In this document: positions 1-18,554 of the stretch, in pieces
Layout: every line of letters starts with the position of its first letter
How positions within the stretch are numbered: position 1 is the stretch's first letter
Notes under the pieces: generated by a model
Told to the model about the DNA's origin: nothing
The model's input: only the letters and a program-made list of their open reading frames with translations
Database searches by the model: none
Position numbers and translations under genes: made by a program
DNA from: Flaccisagitta enflata
Lineage: Eukaryota > Chaetognatha > Sagittoidea > Aphragmophora
Assembly: GCA_965153355.1 (NCBI GenBank)
Contig: OZ231128.1
Location: forward strand, 29,760,001-29,824,000
Direction: 5' to 3'
Length of the DNA: 64,000 nucleotides

Positions 1-3000
1 CTAATCACCCAAGATTTCCAGCGCAAGTTCAACGTCGGGACTCGTCAGCAGTTTGTTACGCTAAATGGATTGGGCTCGTCCTCATCGGGTCAAAGGGATG
101 TTGCCACATTCTCACTCCAGTCGCTCGTGGATCCCAAAACAATTCTGGATGGTGTCGAAGCCTACGTCGTCGAGTCTTTACCCTTCAAGCCAGGTCATAT
201 TGCTCGACAGCATCATGTTGACAAGTTTGATTACATGGAAGGTGTTAAGTTGATCGAGTTGGATTCTGATAACATTTCGATTCTTATTGGAACTGACCTT
301 GCACCTGCCTTTGTCCATTACGAGGCTCGCATCCTCAATCGAACCTCCCCAGTCGCGCTGAGATCGCCATTTGGTTGGTCGTTGATGGGCCCAATCGACC
401 GCCCATCGAAGTCTGCGTGGGCCGCTTACGTTTCTTTCGATGAAGGGAAGCAGCTGAATGACCAACTGGAGAAATACTTTCGCGCCGACTTCCCGGATGT
501 GCCGTCTGCCAAGGTTGGAAGATCGCGTCAAGATCAGCGCGCTGAAGACATGATGAAGTCTTCTTGCAAGTTTGTCGACGGGAGGATTCAAGTGGGACTC
601 CTGTGGGACAAAGATCGTGAGACAACCGCCGCCCTCATGCCATCTGCAGCATCAGAGGCTACCGCACGTGTTCGGACGAACAAGATGGTACGTCGACTCT
701 CCAAGACTCCGCATCTCAAGAAGGTGGTCGAAGACTCAGTCGAGAAGCTCCTCACTGAAGGTTGGGCTGAAGTTGTTGACATGAACGCCCCAACGTCCGA
801 CATTCTGTGGTATCTCCCGGGTGTCCTTAGTGAGCGCAAGGGGAAGCACAGGTTTTGTCTTGATGGCGCTGCCGAAAGTTTTGGTGTGAGTTTGAATTCC
901 ATGTTGTTAACTGGCGAGGGATCAAATGTTACGATCTTTAACGCTTTGTCGAATGCGCGGAGATATAACTTCTTTGCATGTGGTGATATCAAGTCTTGTT
1001 TTCACCAGATTCTTATCCCTCCAGAGGATCGCGATGCCCTAAGGTTCTTCAGGTGGTTGCCTGGTCAGGAAGATGTTCTGGAGTGTATCCGGATGTGCCG
1101 AAATATCTTCGGATCCGCCTGCTCTACAGCCATCAACTCTTTCGCCATTCGCTACAACGCAGAAGTCAATGGCGCCGATTTCGCCAGGGAGGTCATCGAG
1201 GCGATCCTTCGAGCCTACGTTGACGATGTTCCGACATCCTCTCCCACAGAGGAAAGTAGCATTGAGCTGGTTCGTGGTCTTATTGATTTGTGCGCTCGTG
1301 GTGGTTTCCCGTTGACGAAATTTGTCGCTAACTCTCAAGCCGTCTTAGATTCTATCCCCGCAGATCTCAAAGCCGAGGGATTCAAGGGACAAGGGCCGCT
1401 CCCTTCAACGTCGGTGCTCGGGGTCAAGTATGACCCAATGGAGGATACTTTCCGCATCAAGTCCGCCGCGAAAAGTGGTGGGGGTCCATGGACTCGAAAA
1501 CGCGTTCTCTCCGTGGTGATGGGTATCTTCGACCCTCTTGGCCAAGTCGCCCCCTACACATTGTTGGGAAAGAAGATGAACCAAGAGTTGTGCGCCGCCA
1601 AGTTTGGCTGGGATCCGCCGCTGTCGCCTGAAGTTGATGCCAGAGTGGAGAAGTGGTTCCAAGGTATGGAGCAGTTGCAGTCTTTGCCAATCGTTCGCTC
1701 ATTTGGTCTAACCTATCATGGCCAACCCGTTATCCTCATCACGTTCACTGATGCCTCGATTATCGGCTATGGCGCCGTTTCTTTCTTTGTTATCGAGGCC
1801 ACAGGCCAGGTCATTTGGGTTGCAGCTAGGTCACGCGTCTCGCCAACGAAGGAGACCAACGTCGACGTCAACGGATCAATTCCTGGGTTGGAGTTGCAAG
1901 CTGCCGTCACTGGTGTGGAATTGTCAACGCAGATCAAGGAAGATATTGATGTCCGGATCTCCCGCGAATATTTTTTCACGGATTCCACAACAGTCTACTT
2001 CTGGATCCAGGGCAAGGAGGGTAAGCATCCCGTGTTTGTTGCCAACCGTCTTAACAAGATTCATCTTACCCATCCAGATGCTCCGCCGAAGCAGTGGCGC
2101 TGGGTGCCTACAGGCCTTAACCCTGCCGACGTCGTCTCCCGAGGTGCCATGCCCGACGACACCGAAGCCTGGAAGCTGTTCCATGAAGGTCCTCGCTTCA
2201 TCGCCTGTCCCGAAGATGAGTGGCCGTTGCTTCCTGTCGCCGATGAAGCCACGGTGGGGGCATCCAACGCCGCCGATCCCTCAGTTCAGGAAAGTAACCC
2301 TGTTGTAATTGGTCCTTTGGAAATTTTGCTACGTCGCAAAAGTAATTTCACGTCGATCATGCGCATTGTCAGTTATGTTCTTCGCTACGTGGGCCGCTCC
2401 CGCAAGAAAGCTGACAAGTTTAACTCTGCAATTTCGTCTCTTCCCAGTGCTTTAGAGATGCAAGATGCCAAGGATCTCCTCATTCGAGACTGCCAACGTC
2501 GCCATTTCCAAGAGGAAATCACAGTCTACACTGAAGGGACTGTGAAGAAGAGGAAGATCAAGAGAGTTCTCAACAGGTCAGCTTCGTCTTTGCGCCAATT
2601 GAACCCATTTGTTGATGACAAGGGATTTCTCCGAGTTGGAGGAAGGTTGGGTCTCTGCCAAGAGGCGTTTGAAGTGTCTCATCCATTAATTCTGCCTTAC
2701 AACGATCCTCTTGTTAATCATCTCATCAAATTCATTCATGAGGAATTTGGTCACGCCGGCATCGAGTACGTTCTCTCTGAGTTACGTCGTCAGTTTTGGA
2801 TCATCAAGGGTCGCCAAGCCGTCAAGAAGGTTCTTTGGCGATGCCTCACTTGTCGCCGTCGACATCGCCATCCCGAGCAGCAACAGATGGCGCCTCTCCC
2901 ATCTTATCGCATCGAAGTCGCGCCGCCCTTCACAGACACCGGAGTGGATCTCTTTGGCCCCATCTCAGTTAAGTCTGGCCGTTATGGGAAGAAGGTGTGG

Positions 3001-3888
3001 GTGGTGTTGTTCTGCTGCATGCGAACCAGAGCAGTCTTTCTTGAAGTAGTGAAAGATTTGGAAGCCCAGACGTTCATCGAAACCTTACAGCGTTTTCACT
3101 CCTTCTACCCTTCTGTCAAGCGTCTCCACAGCGATCAGGGGACCAATCTCGTCGGCGCCAACAATTTGCTCCAGTCAATGCTCGCCGAGTGGAAAACCGA
3201 GGCTGACCCTCGTCCAGTGGGCATTGAATGGATCTTCATCCCGCCTCATGCGCCGCATCAAGGTGGAAGTTGGGAACGTCTTGTCGGAGTGGTGAAGAAG
3301 ACCATTGGGGGTATGTCCTCCTCGGGTCTCTCCTCCGGTGATATCCAGTACGAACGCTTCCGCACCATCGTCCAAGTCGCTGCAGGGATCGTCAACCGCC
3401 GCCCGTTGACGCGATTCTCCTCCGATCCTCAAGATCTCCGTCCGCTGACGCCAGCGCACTTCCTCAATCCAGCGATGTCTCATCTGGTCCTTTCGTCCGA
3501 CGCTCTCCCATCGGTGCCGCTCACTGGAACGGAGCTGCGTCGATCGAAGGATGTCCTTCGTCCAATCCTCGACTCGTTTTGGAAGCAGTGGACCACAGAG
3601 TACGTCGCAAGTCTCCAAAAGAGGTCCAAGTGGATCTGTCGCCAACGCAACATTGCCAAAGGTGATCTCGTCCTCCACGTTGAAGAATCATTGCCCAGGG
3701 AACGCTGGCCCTTGGCCATCGTGACGGGCACCGTCCCCAGTGAAGATGGACTCATTCGTCGTGTCCACATCCAAACCTCATCCGGTCAATCCCTCGAACG
3801 TGACGTCAGGAAAATTATCCTCCTCGAACGCGAAGGGGAAGATGAGAAGGTGGAGGAGGTGGTTATCGATGGTGGGGGAGATGAATGA
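1..3888 (+). CDS. pol: BEL/Pao retrotransposon polyprotein (protease-RT-RNase H-integrase), 5'-partial
   Basis: The frame is open from base 1 to a TGA at 3886-3888, giving 1295 visible residues; gag and the protease start lie outside the window. Residues counted from base 1: the tail of a Pao-type A17 protease about 1-60, FGWSLMG at about 124, reverse transcriptase with first catalytic Asp in GDIKSCF (329) and YVDD (406-409), RNase H with Asp in FTDAS (584), Glu in GLELQ (631) and Asp in TDSTT (661). The integrase has an HHCC finger (His913, His918, Cys948, Cys951) and a DDE triad at Asp983 (GVDLFGP), Asp1045 (HSDQGTN) and Glu1092 (SWERL). A C-terminal DUF5641-like segment follows. Domain order and motifs fit BEL/Pao rather than Ty3 or Ty1. 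All catalytic residues are present and there is no frameshift, so the copy may be young. The expected role is cDNA synthesis and integration of the element. Confidence 0.95.
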   Translation, partial: LITQDFQRKFNVGTRQQFVTLNGLGSSSSGQRDVATFSLQSLVDPKTILDGVEAYVVESLPFKPGHIARQHHVDKFDYMEGVKLIELDSDNISILIGTDLAPAFVHYEARILNRTSPVALRSPFGWSLMGPIDRPSKSAWAAYVSFDEGKQLNDQLEKYFRADFPDVPSAKVGRSRQDQRAEDMMKSSCKFVDGRIQVGLLWDKDRETTAALMPSAASEATARVRTNKMVRRLSKTPHLKKVVEDSVEKLLTEGWAEVVDMNAPTSDILWYLPGVLSERKGKHRFCLDGAAESFGVSLNSMLLTGEGSNVTIFNALSNARRYNFFACGDIKSCFHQILIPPEDRDALRFFRWLPGQEDVLECIRMCRNIFGSACSTAINSFAIRYNAEVNGADFAREVIEAILRAYVDDVPTSSPTEESSIELVRGLIDLCARGGFPLTKFVANSQAVLDSIPADLKAEGFKGQGPLPSTSVLGVKYDPMEDTFRIKSAAKSGGGPWTRKRVLSVVMGIFDPLGQVAPYTLLGKKMNQELCAAKFGWDPPLSPEVDARVEKWFQGMEQLQSLPIVRSFGLTYHGQPVILITFTDASIIGYGAVSFFVIEATGQVIWVAARSRVSPTKETNVDVNGSIPGLELQAAVTGVELSTQIKEDIDVRISREYFFTDSTTVYFWIQGKEGKHPVFVANRLNKIHLTHPDAPPKQWRWVPTGLNPADVVSRGAMPDDTEAWKLFHEGPRFIACPEDEWPLLPVADEATVGASNAADPSVQESNPVVIGPLEILLRRKSNFTSIMRIVSYVLRYVGRSRKKADKFNSAISSLPSALEMQDAKDLLIRDCQRRHFQEEITVYTEGTVKKRKIKRVLNRSASSLRQLNPFVDDKGFLRVGGRLGLCQEAFEVSHPLILPYNDPLVNHLIKFIHEEFGHAGIEYVLSELRRQFWIIKGRQAVKKVLWRCLTCRRRHRHPEQQQMAPLPSYRIEVAPPFTDTGVDLFGPISVKSGRYGKKVWVVLFCCMRTRAVFLEVVKDLEAQTFIETLQRFHSFYPSVKRLHSDQGTNLVGANNLLQSMLAEWKTEADPRPVGIEWIFIPPHAPHQGGSWERLVGVVKKTIGGMSSSGLSSGDIQYERFRTIVQVAAGIVNRRPLTRFSSDPQDLRPLTPAHFLNPAMSHLVLSSDALPSVPLTGTELRRSKDVLRPILDSFWKQWTTEYVASLQKRSKWICRQRNIAKGDLVLHVEESLPRERWPLAIVTGTVPSEDGLIRRVHIQTSSGQSLERDVRKIILLEREGEDEKVEEVVIDGGGDE

Positions 3889-3954
3889 CTTTACTTCATC
3901 GTTCTCGTGTTGCGTCTTACGTTATCATTGTTCATTGTGTTCATGCAGTTAGTA

Positions 3955-4585
3955 CTACTATGTTAGCTATCTCATTCATGGGTTTGGATGGGTTGTGGGT
4001 AGTTTAGTATTGGTTAGAAATCTGCCGTTGTTTGATTTCTAGATGGGGGTGTGTGATAGTAGATGCTCTTTTTTGTAACCCGCCATCTTTAGCCTATCAT
4101 TAGCATCGTGGTTTGTGCCTCGTGAATGTTCAGTTGCCATTCACTCGTCGTTCATTGGCTGACGTCATCATGTTTGTATTCATCCGCGCACGCTTTATCG
4201 TTATTGCCATATTTGGGCATTGCGTCACCCGTTTTGAACCGCTTCACTGTCGCTCTAGAAGTATCTATGTGCGTGGGTGAGGGTTGAGTTTGGGGACTAT
4301 TTTTTGTATAGCTCTTAAATACTGGAGCGCGTGGTCGTTTGTCAGTAGCAGTCCGTGGTGCAAGCCGGAACCGTCCGACCATAGTAAGTTGAAGTTGATA
4401 TTCATTTCTGTGTATTAAATTGTTTGTATTTCTTTACGCCCTTTAGCAAAGCCTAATGTTTTCTCTCTTTTTGCCCCTTTTGTAGATTTGACGTGTCGAT
4501 GCGATGAAATAAACCTTTGTGTATTCAACCACGTGTTTTTCGATAGACGGAAAGACTCAGCTACTCAATTCTCACGCTAGAAATA
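3955..4585 (+). mobile_element. probable 3' LTR of the BEL/Pao element
   Basis: This stretch follows the pol stop and a purine-rich run (about 3845-3885). It has no long ORF on the plus strand, a TGT start near 3959, a TATA-like run near 4308-4320 and AATAAA at about 4508 followed by a GT-rich stretch. These are the parts expected of a promoter/poly(A)-bearing LTR. The 5' LTR is outside the window, so both borders are guesses; the right border is placed just before an (AG)n tract. Confidence 0.4.
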
Positions 4586-4589
4586 TCCA

Positions 4590-4590
<1 letters not shown>

Positions 4591-4641
<51 letters not shown>
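4591..4641. repeat. (AG)n microsatellite
   Basis: Uninterrupted AG dinucleotides directly beyond the presumed LTR. Reading frames through it are low-complexity and not coding. Confidence 0.95.
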
Positions 4642-4644
<3 letters not shown>

Positions 4645-6689
4645 AGATAGGCAAACAGACTGACAGACCATCGCCTAGATACACAAACGGACAGAACAAG
4701 ACGCAACGTTCACAAAGAACACTTCACAATTGCCATGGAGGCCATTTAAAGTGGGAGGTAGAGAAAAACATGCCCAAACGGGCAACGATGCGTGACTTGC
4801 ACTACCTGGACACACCCCTCAACTGGAGCCGTGGGGACGCTTTTTAAAAAACTACTGTTTTTTCTTTGGATTTGCAAAGTATTGAGGTATATGAAGCCAA
4901 AACCACTTGAAATTAAATATTCCGCAAGGAGAATTTTTCTAAATTTCCATTTTTTTATGGGTGGGAGGTACAGGCCATTTTCGTCATTTTCCACAAGACA
5001 AGCTTACTTCTAAAGCTTATATCTCCTAAACGAATTGACGAATTGACCTCAACTTAGGCTCATTTTAAAGAGCAGACACAGCTCTTTAAAATGAGCCCAA
5101 GTTGAGGTCAATTTGTCAATCCGTTTGGGAGCAACACTCCTTCAAAGTTGATGGTATTTTCAGCCTTCTCCATTAAAAGAGGGTAAATTCTAAAGCTTTT
5201 TTCTCCTAAATGAATCGACGAATTGACCTCAACTTGGGCTCATTTTAAAGAACAGACACAGCTCTTTAAAATGAGCCCAAGTTGAGGTCAATTTGTCAAT
5301 CCGTTTGGGAGCAACAGTCCTCCGAAGTTGATGGTATTTTCAGCCTTCTCTTGTAGAAGAGGGTTAATTCTTATGCTTTTTTCTCCTAAACGAATCGACA
5401 AATTGACCTCAACTTGGGCTCATTTTAAAGAACTGACACAGCTCTTTAAAATGAGCCCAGGTTGAGGACAATTTGTTGATTCCTTTAGAAGCAATAGTCC
5501 TCCAAAGTTGATGTTACTTTCAGCCTTATTCATCAGAACAAGGCAATTTCTAAAGCTTATATCTCAGAAACAAATTGAGCTGGAGACATCAACTTGAACA
5601 TGCACTGACTACTTTGTCACATGTCTGTAGAACGATTAAGTATTTGAGCAGGGGCAGTGAGGATGAAAAATGCATTCTATCACTCTTGGACTGACAGACA
5701 ATTAGAAAAATTGCTACAAACTGAAAAACAGTATCACATGGTAAAGATTTACGATTGAGTTGTGCCAGTGGGCAGGGTCACTGATGCAAAAAACTATTAG
5801 ACAATTTGGCCAGGGAAGTTAACGTACAAACCAGTAGCACCATTAAGTGTATACATAGATCTCTTAAATAAATAAGCCGTTAACACTGCTACCTCGAGAG
5901 CCTACGGCTGGGCAGAAATAGTGATGTCGGCAGCCTGACAGGTAACTTGGCAGAAACAACGATGCATCAGTGATTCAGCGACAGATATGAGAGACCGACC
6001 AAAAGAGCAAAATGTTGCCTTCAACGTCAAGTCAATTGTTACTAAAAAGTGAATGAACCGAACAAAGCTGTGTTCTGAGTAGCGTGCGACCTTAAATACC
6101 GCTTGTTATATTAAGACTGAGATCAATTTTAGATACAAAGCCTTTACTTGCACAGGGGGGCGGGGGTTTAGGGGAAATATTGCGTCATAATACGGAGGAA
6201 AAAAAAACCATAATTTCAGGAATGAATACTGCTAATGAATACAGCTAACAAGTGCTATGAGGGTGGAGTGATGAATGCAGTGAGAGGTGTGGTGAGGTTG
6301 GATAATGTTGTGAGCAACGTTTGGAGAAATGTGTGGGGTAAGCAGAAACAGTAAAACACACTACATTCGGCGCGAGGCATGCTCCTCGACACTGCGCAAA
6401 AGCTGCTTTTCATGGTCTGGATGCGAAATATCTCTCTTGAATCTCTTGTTCGTCTTTGAAAAATCATGATGGGTCGACTCGGCACATTGCTCTGAGTACA
6501 AACTCATTCCAACCGTGTGTCTTTCAAGCCACTGTGGCAAATGAATGCAGATGATGTGGATTTTCCATGTAAGTCCGAGTTCCTTGACATCTTCAAGAAA
6601 GTCTTAGCAGTATTCTTGCACAACCTCGAACTTTTGCTTGAAATCGTTGATCAACTCACGAAATGCAAGATTAAACGTCGTTGAGAAAC

Positions 6690-7325
6690 AACCTTCATGT
6701 GTCACTGTGCTTTCAAAAAAAATCTGAGTGAAAAATCACATAACTGTGGGTTTCTCTGCATTTTTGTGTAGTGTTGGGGTGTGATAACATGTAACTGGCT
6801 AAAATGAAATCATTCACTGAGCGCTTTTTGAGTAATCTTCAAAATGAAAAAAAAATTAGACCCATTTTCAATAAAGATTCTACTGAGTTGTATTGATCTA
6901 TTTTTTGACTTCATATTGTTAATCTATGCAAAATTCTCTATTTGATAGGTCATACTATATGGTTTGATTTTGAAATAAAGTTTTCATTTTTTGAGCCACC
7001 GTTACTTTTTTGTAACGGTGACTCAAAAATTGAAAATTTTAATTTTTTACATAAGTATAGAGTGCGACCTATCAAATGAAAGGGAATTTTGCGTAGACTA
7101 ACAATATGGAGTCAAAAAATTGGTTAATACAACTTGGTAGAATATTCATTGAAAATGGGTCTAATTTTTTTTCCATTCGAAAGATTACTCAAAAAGCGCT
7201 CGGTGAATGATTTTATTTTGGCTAGGTACATGAGATCACACCCCAACACTACACAAAAATGTAGAAAAACCCACAGTTATGTGATTTTTCACTCAGATTC
7301 TTTTTGAAAGCATAGTGGTGTGTGA
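6690..7325. mobile_element. nested foldback element with about 300-bp arms
   Basis: Bases about 6700-7010 are an imperfect reverse complement of about 7013-7320, meeting at a short loop around GTAACGGTGACTCAAAAA. Matching landmarks on the two arms are the TGGGGTGTGATAACATG word and its mirrored partner, the TTAGACCCATTTTCAAT word and its mirrored partner, and AAATCACATAACTGTGGGTT with its mirror. It lies wholly inside the larger 4.8-8.3 kb element. No ORF of note. Confidence 0.7.
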
Positions 7326-7337
7326 GTGCGTTTGAGC

Positions 7338-7598
<261 letters not shown>

Positions 7599-8339
7599 TA
7601 AATTTGCCTGGATTCTGAAAATGTGATCACCTTTGGAAGAGCGCTGCTCCTAAACAAATAGAGCTGGAGACCTCAACTTGGGCTCATTTTAAACAACTGT
7701 CTCTTCTTTTCAAAATGAGCCCAAGTTGAGGTCTCCAGCTCAATTTGTTTCTGAGATATAAGCTTTAAAAATTGCCTTGTTCTGTTAAATAAGGCTGAAA
7801 GTAACATCGACTTTGGAGGACTACTGCTTCTAAAAGAATCATCGAATTGACCTCAACTTGGGCTCATTTTAAAGAGCTGTGTCTGTTCTTTAAAATGAGC
7901 CCAAGTTGAGGTCAATCCGTCAATTTGTTTAGGAGAAAAAAGCTTTAGAATTTACCCTCTTCTAATGGAGTAGGCTGAAAATACCATCAACTTTGGAGGA
8001 CTGTTGCTCCCAAACGGATTGATGAATTGACCTCAACTTGGGCTCATTTTAAAGAGCTGTGTCTGCTCTTTAAAATGAGCCTAAGTTGAGGTCAATTCGT
8101 CAATTTGTTTTGGAGATATAAGCTTTAGAAGTAAGCTTGTCTTGTGGAAAATGACGAAAATGGCCTGTACCTCCCACCCATAAAAAAATGGAAATTTAGA
8201 AAAATTCTCCTTGCGGAATATTTAATTTCAAGTGATTTTGGCTTCATATACCTCAATACTTTGCAAATCCAAAGAAAAAACAGTAGTTTTTTAAAAAGCA
8301 TCCCCACGGCTCCAGTAGAGGGGTGTGTGGAGTGAATCT

Positions 8340-8879
8340 CGCGCTGAATAAGAGGGATACATGGTGAGAACAAAAGGATGAACAAACTCCCCAATGAAAA
8401 GAAGTATGTCAAAACGAATTTATCAATCATTAAACCCCATTTTTAAAAGGAAGCTAAATGGACCCACAGACGGATGGACGAGCAGTTCAAAGGACGGAAA
8501 GACTAACTCAAAGACGGACAGATGAATGGACAGGCAGACAGACCCTTTAGCTTCTTAAAGATACGCGAGGAAGCGTCTAAAAAGATAGTTTGCGCAGTAC
8601 AGAGACAGAAAAAGTACAGAGATAGAGGAAACGATAAACAACGAATGGGAGTAGAACTAGAAGTTAAAAAAAAACTAGTAAACGACGATGAGCTAGCAAC
8701 CCAAGTCGACGACGACGATAATAACGAGAGGACGACGAAGACGACGACGATGATGCTAAAGAAAGTTTGAAAAATGACGAAATATTCACAAGTTTATGAG
8801 TTATGGTATGGAGCATCATTTCTGCTTGCTACTCTTTCTTGCTCTTTCTTTCTTACTCTCTTTTTTTCTTTGTTTGTTC

Positions 8880-8949
<70 letters not shown>

Positions 8950-9570
8950 CTCTTTCTTTCTTTCTTTCTTTCTTTCTTTCGTTTTTTTCTTTCTTTCTCC
9001 CTTTCTTTCTTTTTCATTATGGATCGCTCATAAGAATAATGATTCTTTGCAGTTATTTCAAGATCTTTCTATGTTCTAGCTGCTTGTCTTCGTTGATCGT
9101 TCTCTGTTTCCAATTTCCGGAAAAGTCTCTCTTCATTTAGTTTCATGACGTTCAATTTCACCAAATGAATATCTTTAAGACTTTAAAGCCATGGTTTATC
9201 AAGTTGTTCATGCTGGCTGACAGCAGATAACGTTTGTTTCAATCAAAACAAAATGAGTTTCTCAGTGGTTTGACAATCCGAAGAGTGAAGCGAAATTTGG
9301 ACGATCAACTGTTTTTAGGCTTTAGAATTTTCGGACTGACAGATCGACCATAAAGAAGCCTCATAGCCATGTAGAGATGTGACTGCCACTGAAATTTATT
9401 CTCGGTTATGGACGCCGTAATGAGGCGCATCTTTTTATACATGATTTACCAATTAACATGCCGGTTGTGACGCTCAAAGAGTTAACGAGAATATGAGTTG
9501 CTTACCAACGTTTCACTTGGTAAAAGATCTTTGCATTTGATGAAGCGCGGCAAAAAAAACATCTGGCCGT
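8340..9570. repeat. spacer with a (TTTC)n tract at about 8876-9012
   Basis: No gene is supported here. The main content is about 135 bp of TTTC with small interruptions. The Phe-Leu/Ser-rich frames that cross it are repeat translations. An acidic/basic frame at 8522-8770 has no recognisable domain and no clean exon borders. Confidence 0.8.
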
Positions 9571-9579
9571 CTTTCCTTT

Positions 9580-9990
9580 TCTTTTGGGCAGCGGCCAACG
9601 AGCTAGGAATTTACATGTGGGACAGTTTCTTCTACTTCGCTCTCTGGTTCTGCATCTATATCCGCCCAGGCCTAAATCTCGGCCTTGTGGCCTAAATGTC
9701 AGGCTTGATGCTCAGATCTGCATTCTAGCCTTTAGCTCTCAGTCTGGAGCCCCAAATCTCAGGTTTGAGGCCCTAATTCTACTCTCCATTCCAAATCCTG
9801 AAGTCTACTACCAAATCCTAGCCCAAACTCCGGCTCAATCCGGAAATGACTCAACTATTAGCCTCAACTATTAGCTCAACTAGTACCTAGAGGTCAAGGC
9901 ATAGGTCATTGCCTCATTGGCAACGTAGGAGCTGTTGCCCCTCTTACTACTTCCTCGTTTACCCCAACTGAGGGTACCGCTAGTCTTCTA
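9580..9990. repeat. degenerate copy of the GGGCAGCGGCC inverted-repeat family
   Basis: It opens with TTTTGGGCAGCGGCCAACGA. It then has many loose units of 'aggcctaaatctc' type (9665-9850) and closes with an AGGTCATTGCC...GGCAACG region, weakly complementary to the start. This matches the better copies at 14.3, 44.2 and 44.8 kb but is much decayed. Confidence 0.4.
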
Positions 9991-10127
9991 ACTTTTTTGC
10001 ATATATTTTCCATCGTTAGTCCATCTGTTAATCCGTCCCAAAGGCCCAAGCAAAAATAAAACAAGAATATCAACTGGAAATTATCCAGTGGATAATGATC
10101 ATCGGCATTTGCTCGCTCTCTGGCTCT

Positions 10128-10356
<229 letters not shown>

Positions 10357-10536
10357 TCTCTATTTTACTCTCTCTTTTGCTCGTTTTTTCCCCGTTTTTC
10401 CCTCCGCTTTAGCAGCCGATCGCTCTTGAGTCCCCGCGGCTCTCATTTCCATGGAAATCATCCAATTTCATCTCCGGAGACGCAAATTCAACATAGCATA
10501 AACCCACTCTGCAACACTTGTCTTTTTTTTCTCTTT

Positions 10537-10605
10537 TGTTTGTTTGTTTGTTTGTTTGTTTGTTTGTTTGTTTGTTTGTTTGTTTGTTTGTTTGTTTGTT
10601 TGTTT
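10537..10605. repeat. (GTTT)n microsatellite
   Basis: About 17 GTTT tetramers without interruption. The surrounding 10.6-10.95 kb sequence shows nothing recognisable. Confidence 0.95.
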
Positions 10606-10950
10606 CAATGTGGCTCTTGAGGTTTTTTATTCTAATATGCGTCCTCTTGATGTAAGAGTGTCCGCCCATTCCTCTGTCCGTAGGTAAGTAGGTTGGTAAC
10701 GGTTGATAGTCGCTAGTTACTCATAAGCTACACATTTAATTAAAATTCTGCTAAAAAATGGGTATGTAATAATTATGATGTCAATGCCCAGTGTGATCTT
10801 GTGTCCCGCTCAAATAAGTGTCAATGAGCATGTAGCGAACCATTGGCTACTCATGAATTTCTTTGCGCACCGGATCGACAATCCATGCGGGGAAAGCAAA
10901 AAGTGTGTCTCTGTGGCTATTTCTCTGTCGGTCTATCCGTCAGACTATTT

Positions 10951-11061
<111 letters not shown>

Positions 11062-11538
11062 TCTACAGTGGCGCCGTCGCCTTTTAAACTGTGACGGGGT
11101 TATTGTTATTTATTGGTTAATAAGGCCGTTGCTAAGAGACTTACGAATATTGCTTGTGACTTAGTCAAGTTCGAATTTCAGTCTTTCGCGCTCTTTTCTT
11201 CTTCTATGTCTTCTGTCACTAACTCTCGACTCTCCTCAGCTAGTGTGACGGAAACAATCAAGAAACGCAACTTTGTCAGCGAAGAAACGCATGTATTCTG
11301 ACAGAAAAAAAAATACATATGTATGTAACAACTACATAAAAAAGTTCCAAATAAAGCACACCTTGGATGCAGCAAGAGAGATTTACAACGGTTACCAGGT
11401 TCCACGGCTAAGAAACGCATAAAACATCGAGATATATATGCTCCATTTTTTATCCTTTGAGCGAAAGTACACGCACGTGCATGTGAGTGCAGACTCACAC
11501 GAAATCAAGTGCGTGTCGGGCATGAGTGAGAAAGATAA

Positions 11539-11544
<6 letters not shown>

Positions 11545-11598
<54 letters not shown>
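11545..11598. repeat. (GA)n microsatellite
   Basis: About 26 GA units. The region 11.6-12.05 kb beyond it is purine-rich and holds no supported gene. Confidence 0.95.
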
Positions 11599-11601
<3 letters not shown>

Positions 11602-12052
11602 GTGCAACTCAGGTAAGGACTGTCAATGTCATAAAGAGAGACAGAAAATTAATAAGTCAAATACTACAGACAGACACTCACTGAAACGAAAGAACTCGAA
11701 ATAGGGACAAAAAAAATAAGTAAAAACAACAAATCAAGACAGACAAGAATAGAAAACATCAAATACAATCGGAAAAGCGATGTGGGTGAGAGAAGGGGTA
11801 AGGGGAGGGGAAAAGTGGGGGGAGGGGGGAGAGAGGAAGAGGCTATAATACGATTACGCGAATGAGGAATTATGAATGAGGGGTTTGTTTTTCAAAAATT
11901 TATCGTGGGAATAAATCAGCAAACGATAACGATAAATCATTTTGCGATCTACGTCTAAGTTTTTTCACGTCATCACATTTCAGTTGTGCTTCTGCATTCT
12001 CCATCGCGTTGAACGTCGAGCTGAATAAATGAGGTGAAGTTAAGGGGCTTTT

Positions 12053-12240
12053 TTAGGTGTGACAAAGCACCTCTACTGTGTAAGTGGCTGTGTAAATACT
12101 GTGTAAGTACTGTGTAAGTAACTGTGTCCGTCGGTTAGTCGGTTGGTCAGGCGGTCGGTTGGTTGGGTGGTCGGTCGGTGGCGCATTCGTTTTGCGATCC
12201 ACACGTCGCACTTTATTGGCCTACTTGGCCTCGATTTTGA
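12053..12240 (+). mobile_element. dispersed hairpin-ended element, subfamily C copy
   Basis: It starts TTTTTTAGGTG...GCACCTCTACTG, a 5' hairpin of the AGGTGCG type. It then has a GGTC/GGTT-rich tract (12127-12178) and ends with CACACGTCGCACTTTATTGG followed by CCTACTTGGCC, as in the 39.0-kb copy. The 3' end lies just downstream of the minus-strand adaptor gene. Confidence 0.6.
12212..12217 (-). promoter_or_regulatory. candidate poly(A) signal of the adaptor gene
   Basis: TTTATT on the plus strand is AATAAA on the minus strand, about 112 bp past the stop codon at 12329. It lies inside the 3' end of the hairpin-ended element. Position and sequence fit, but cleavage is not shown. Confidence 0.4.
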
Positions 12241-12328
12241 CAAACCTACCCTACCCCATCGCTGACGCAGATTTCTTTGACTTTCATGTTGCCCAGATGT
12301 AATTGTCGGTTTTTTCTTGTTCTCGGCG

Positions 12329-18234
<5,906 letters not shown>

Positions 18235-18554
18235 TTAATTTTTTTTTCTCGTCTTTTTTTCTCTTTGTGACTCTCTAGATCGTCTTTCTCTCTCTCACCT
18301 TTTTTAAATCCACGGATTTGTCTGTCTTTTTTTAATTCCCTTTTTTTTCTTTTTTTGATTTGCCTTTTTTATCGCTATTTTTCTTTAAATAATATACACA
18401 AACACTTTTATAACCAGTCTCAATAAATTGGGTTACCACTGTAATAAAAAATAATAAGAACATCAGTATAAAACATATCGCGAAGGCATTCTGTGGGAGT
18501 GAGAAACTTTTTCATTTTGAAAGGAAATGAAATTTATTGACGCAGTCGCGCATG

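Noticed and set aside
178-3770. Minus-strand and out-of-frame ORFs over the retrotransposon
   Set aside because: They lie inside the intact pol frame, have no domains and follow its codon structure.
8774-9140. Phe-Leu-Ser-rich frames resembling membrane proteins
   Set aside because: All three frames of a (TTTC)n tract are open; the hydrophobicity is a by-product of the repeat.
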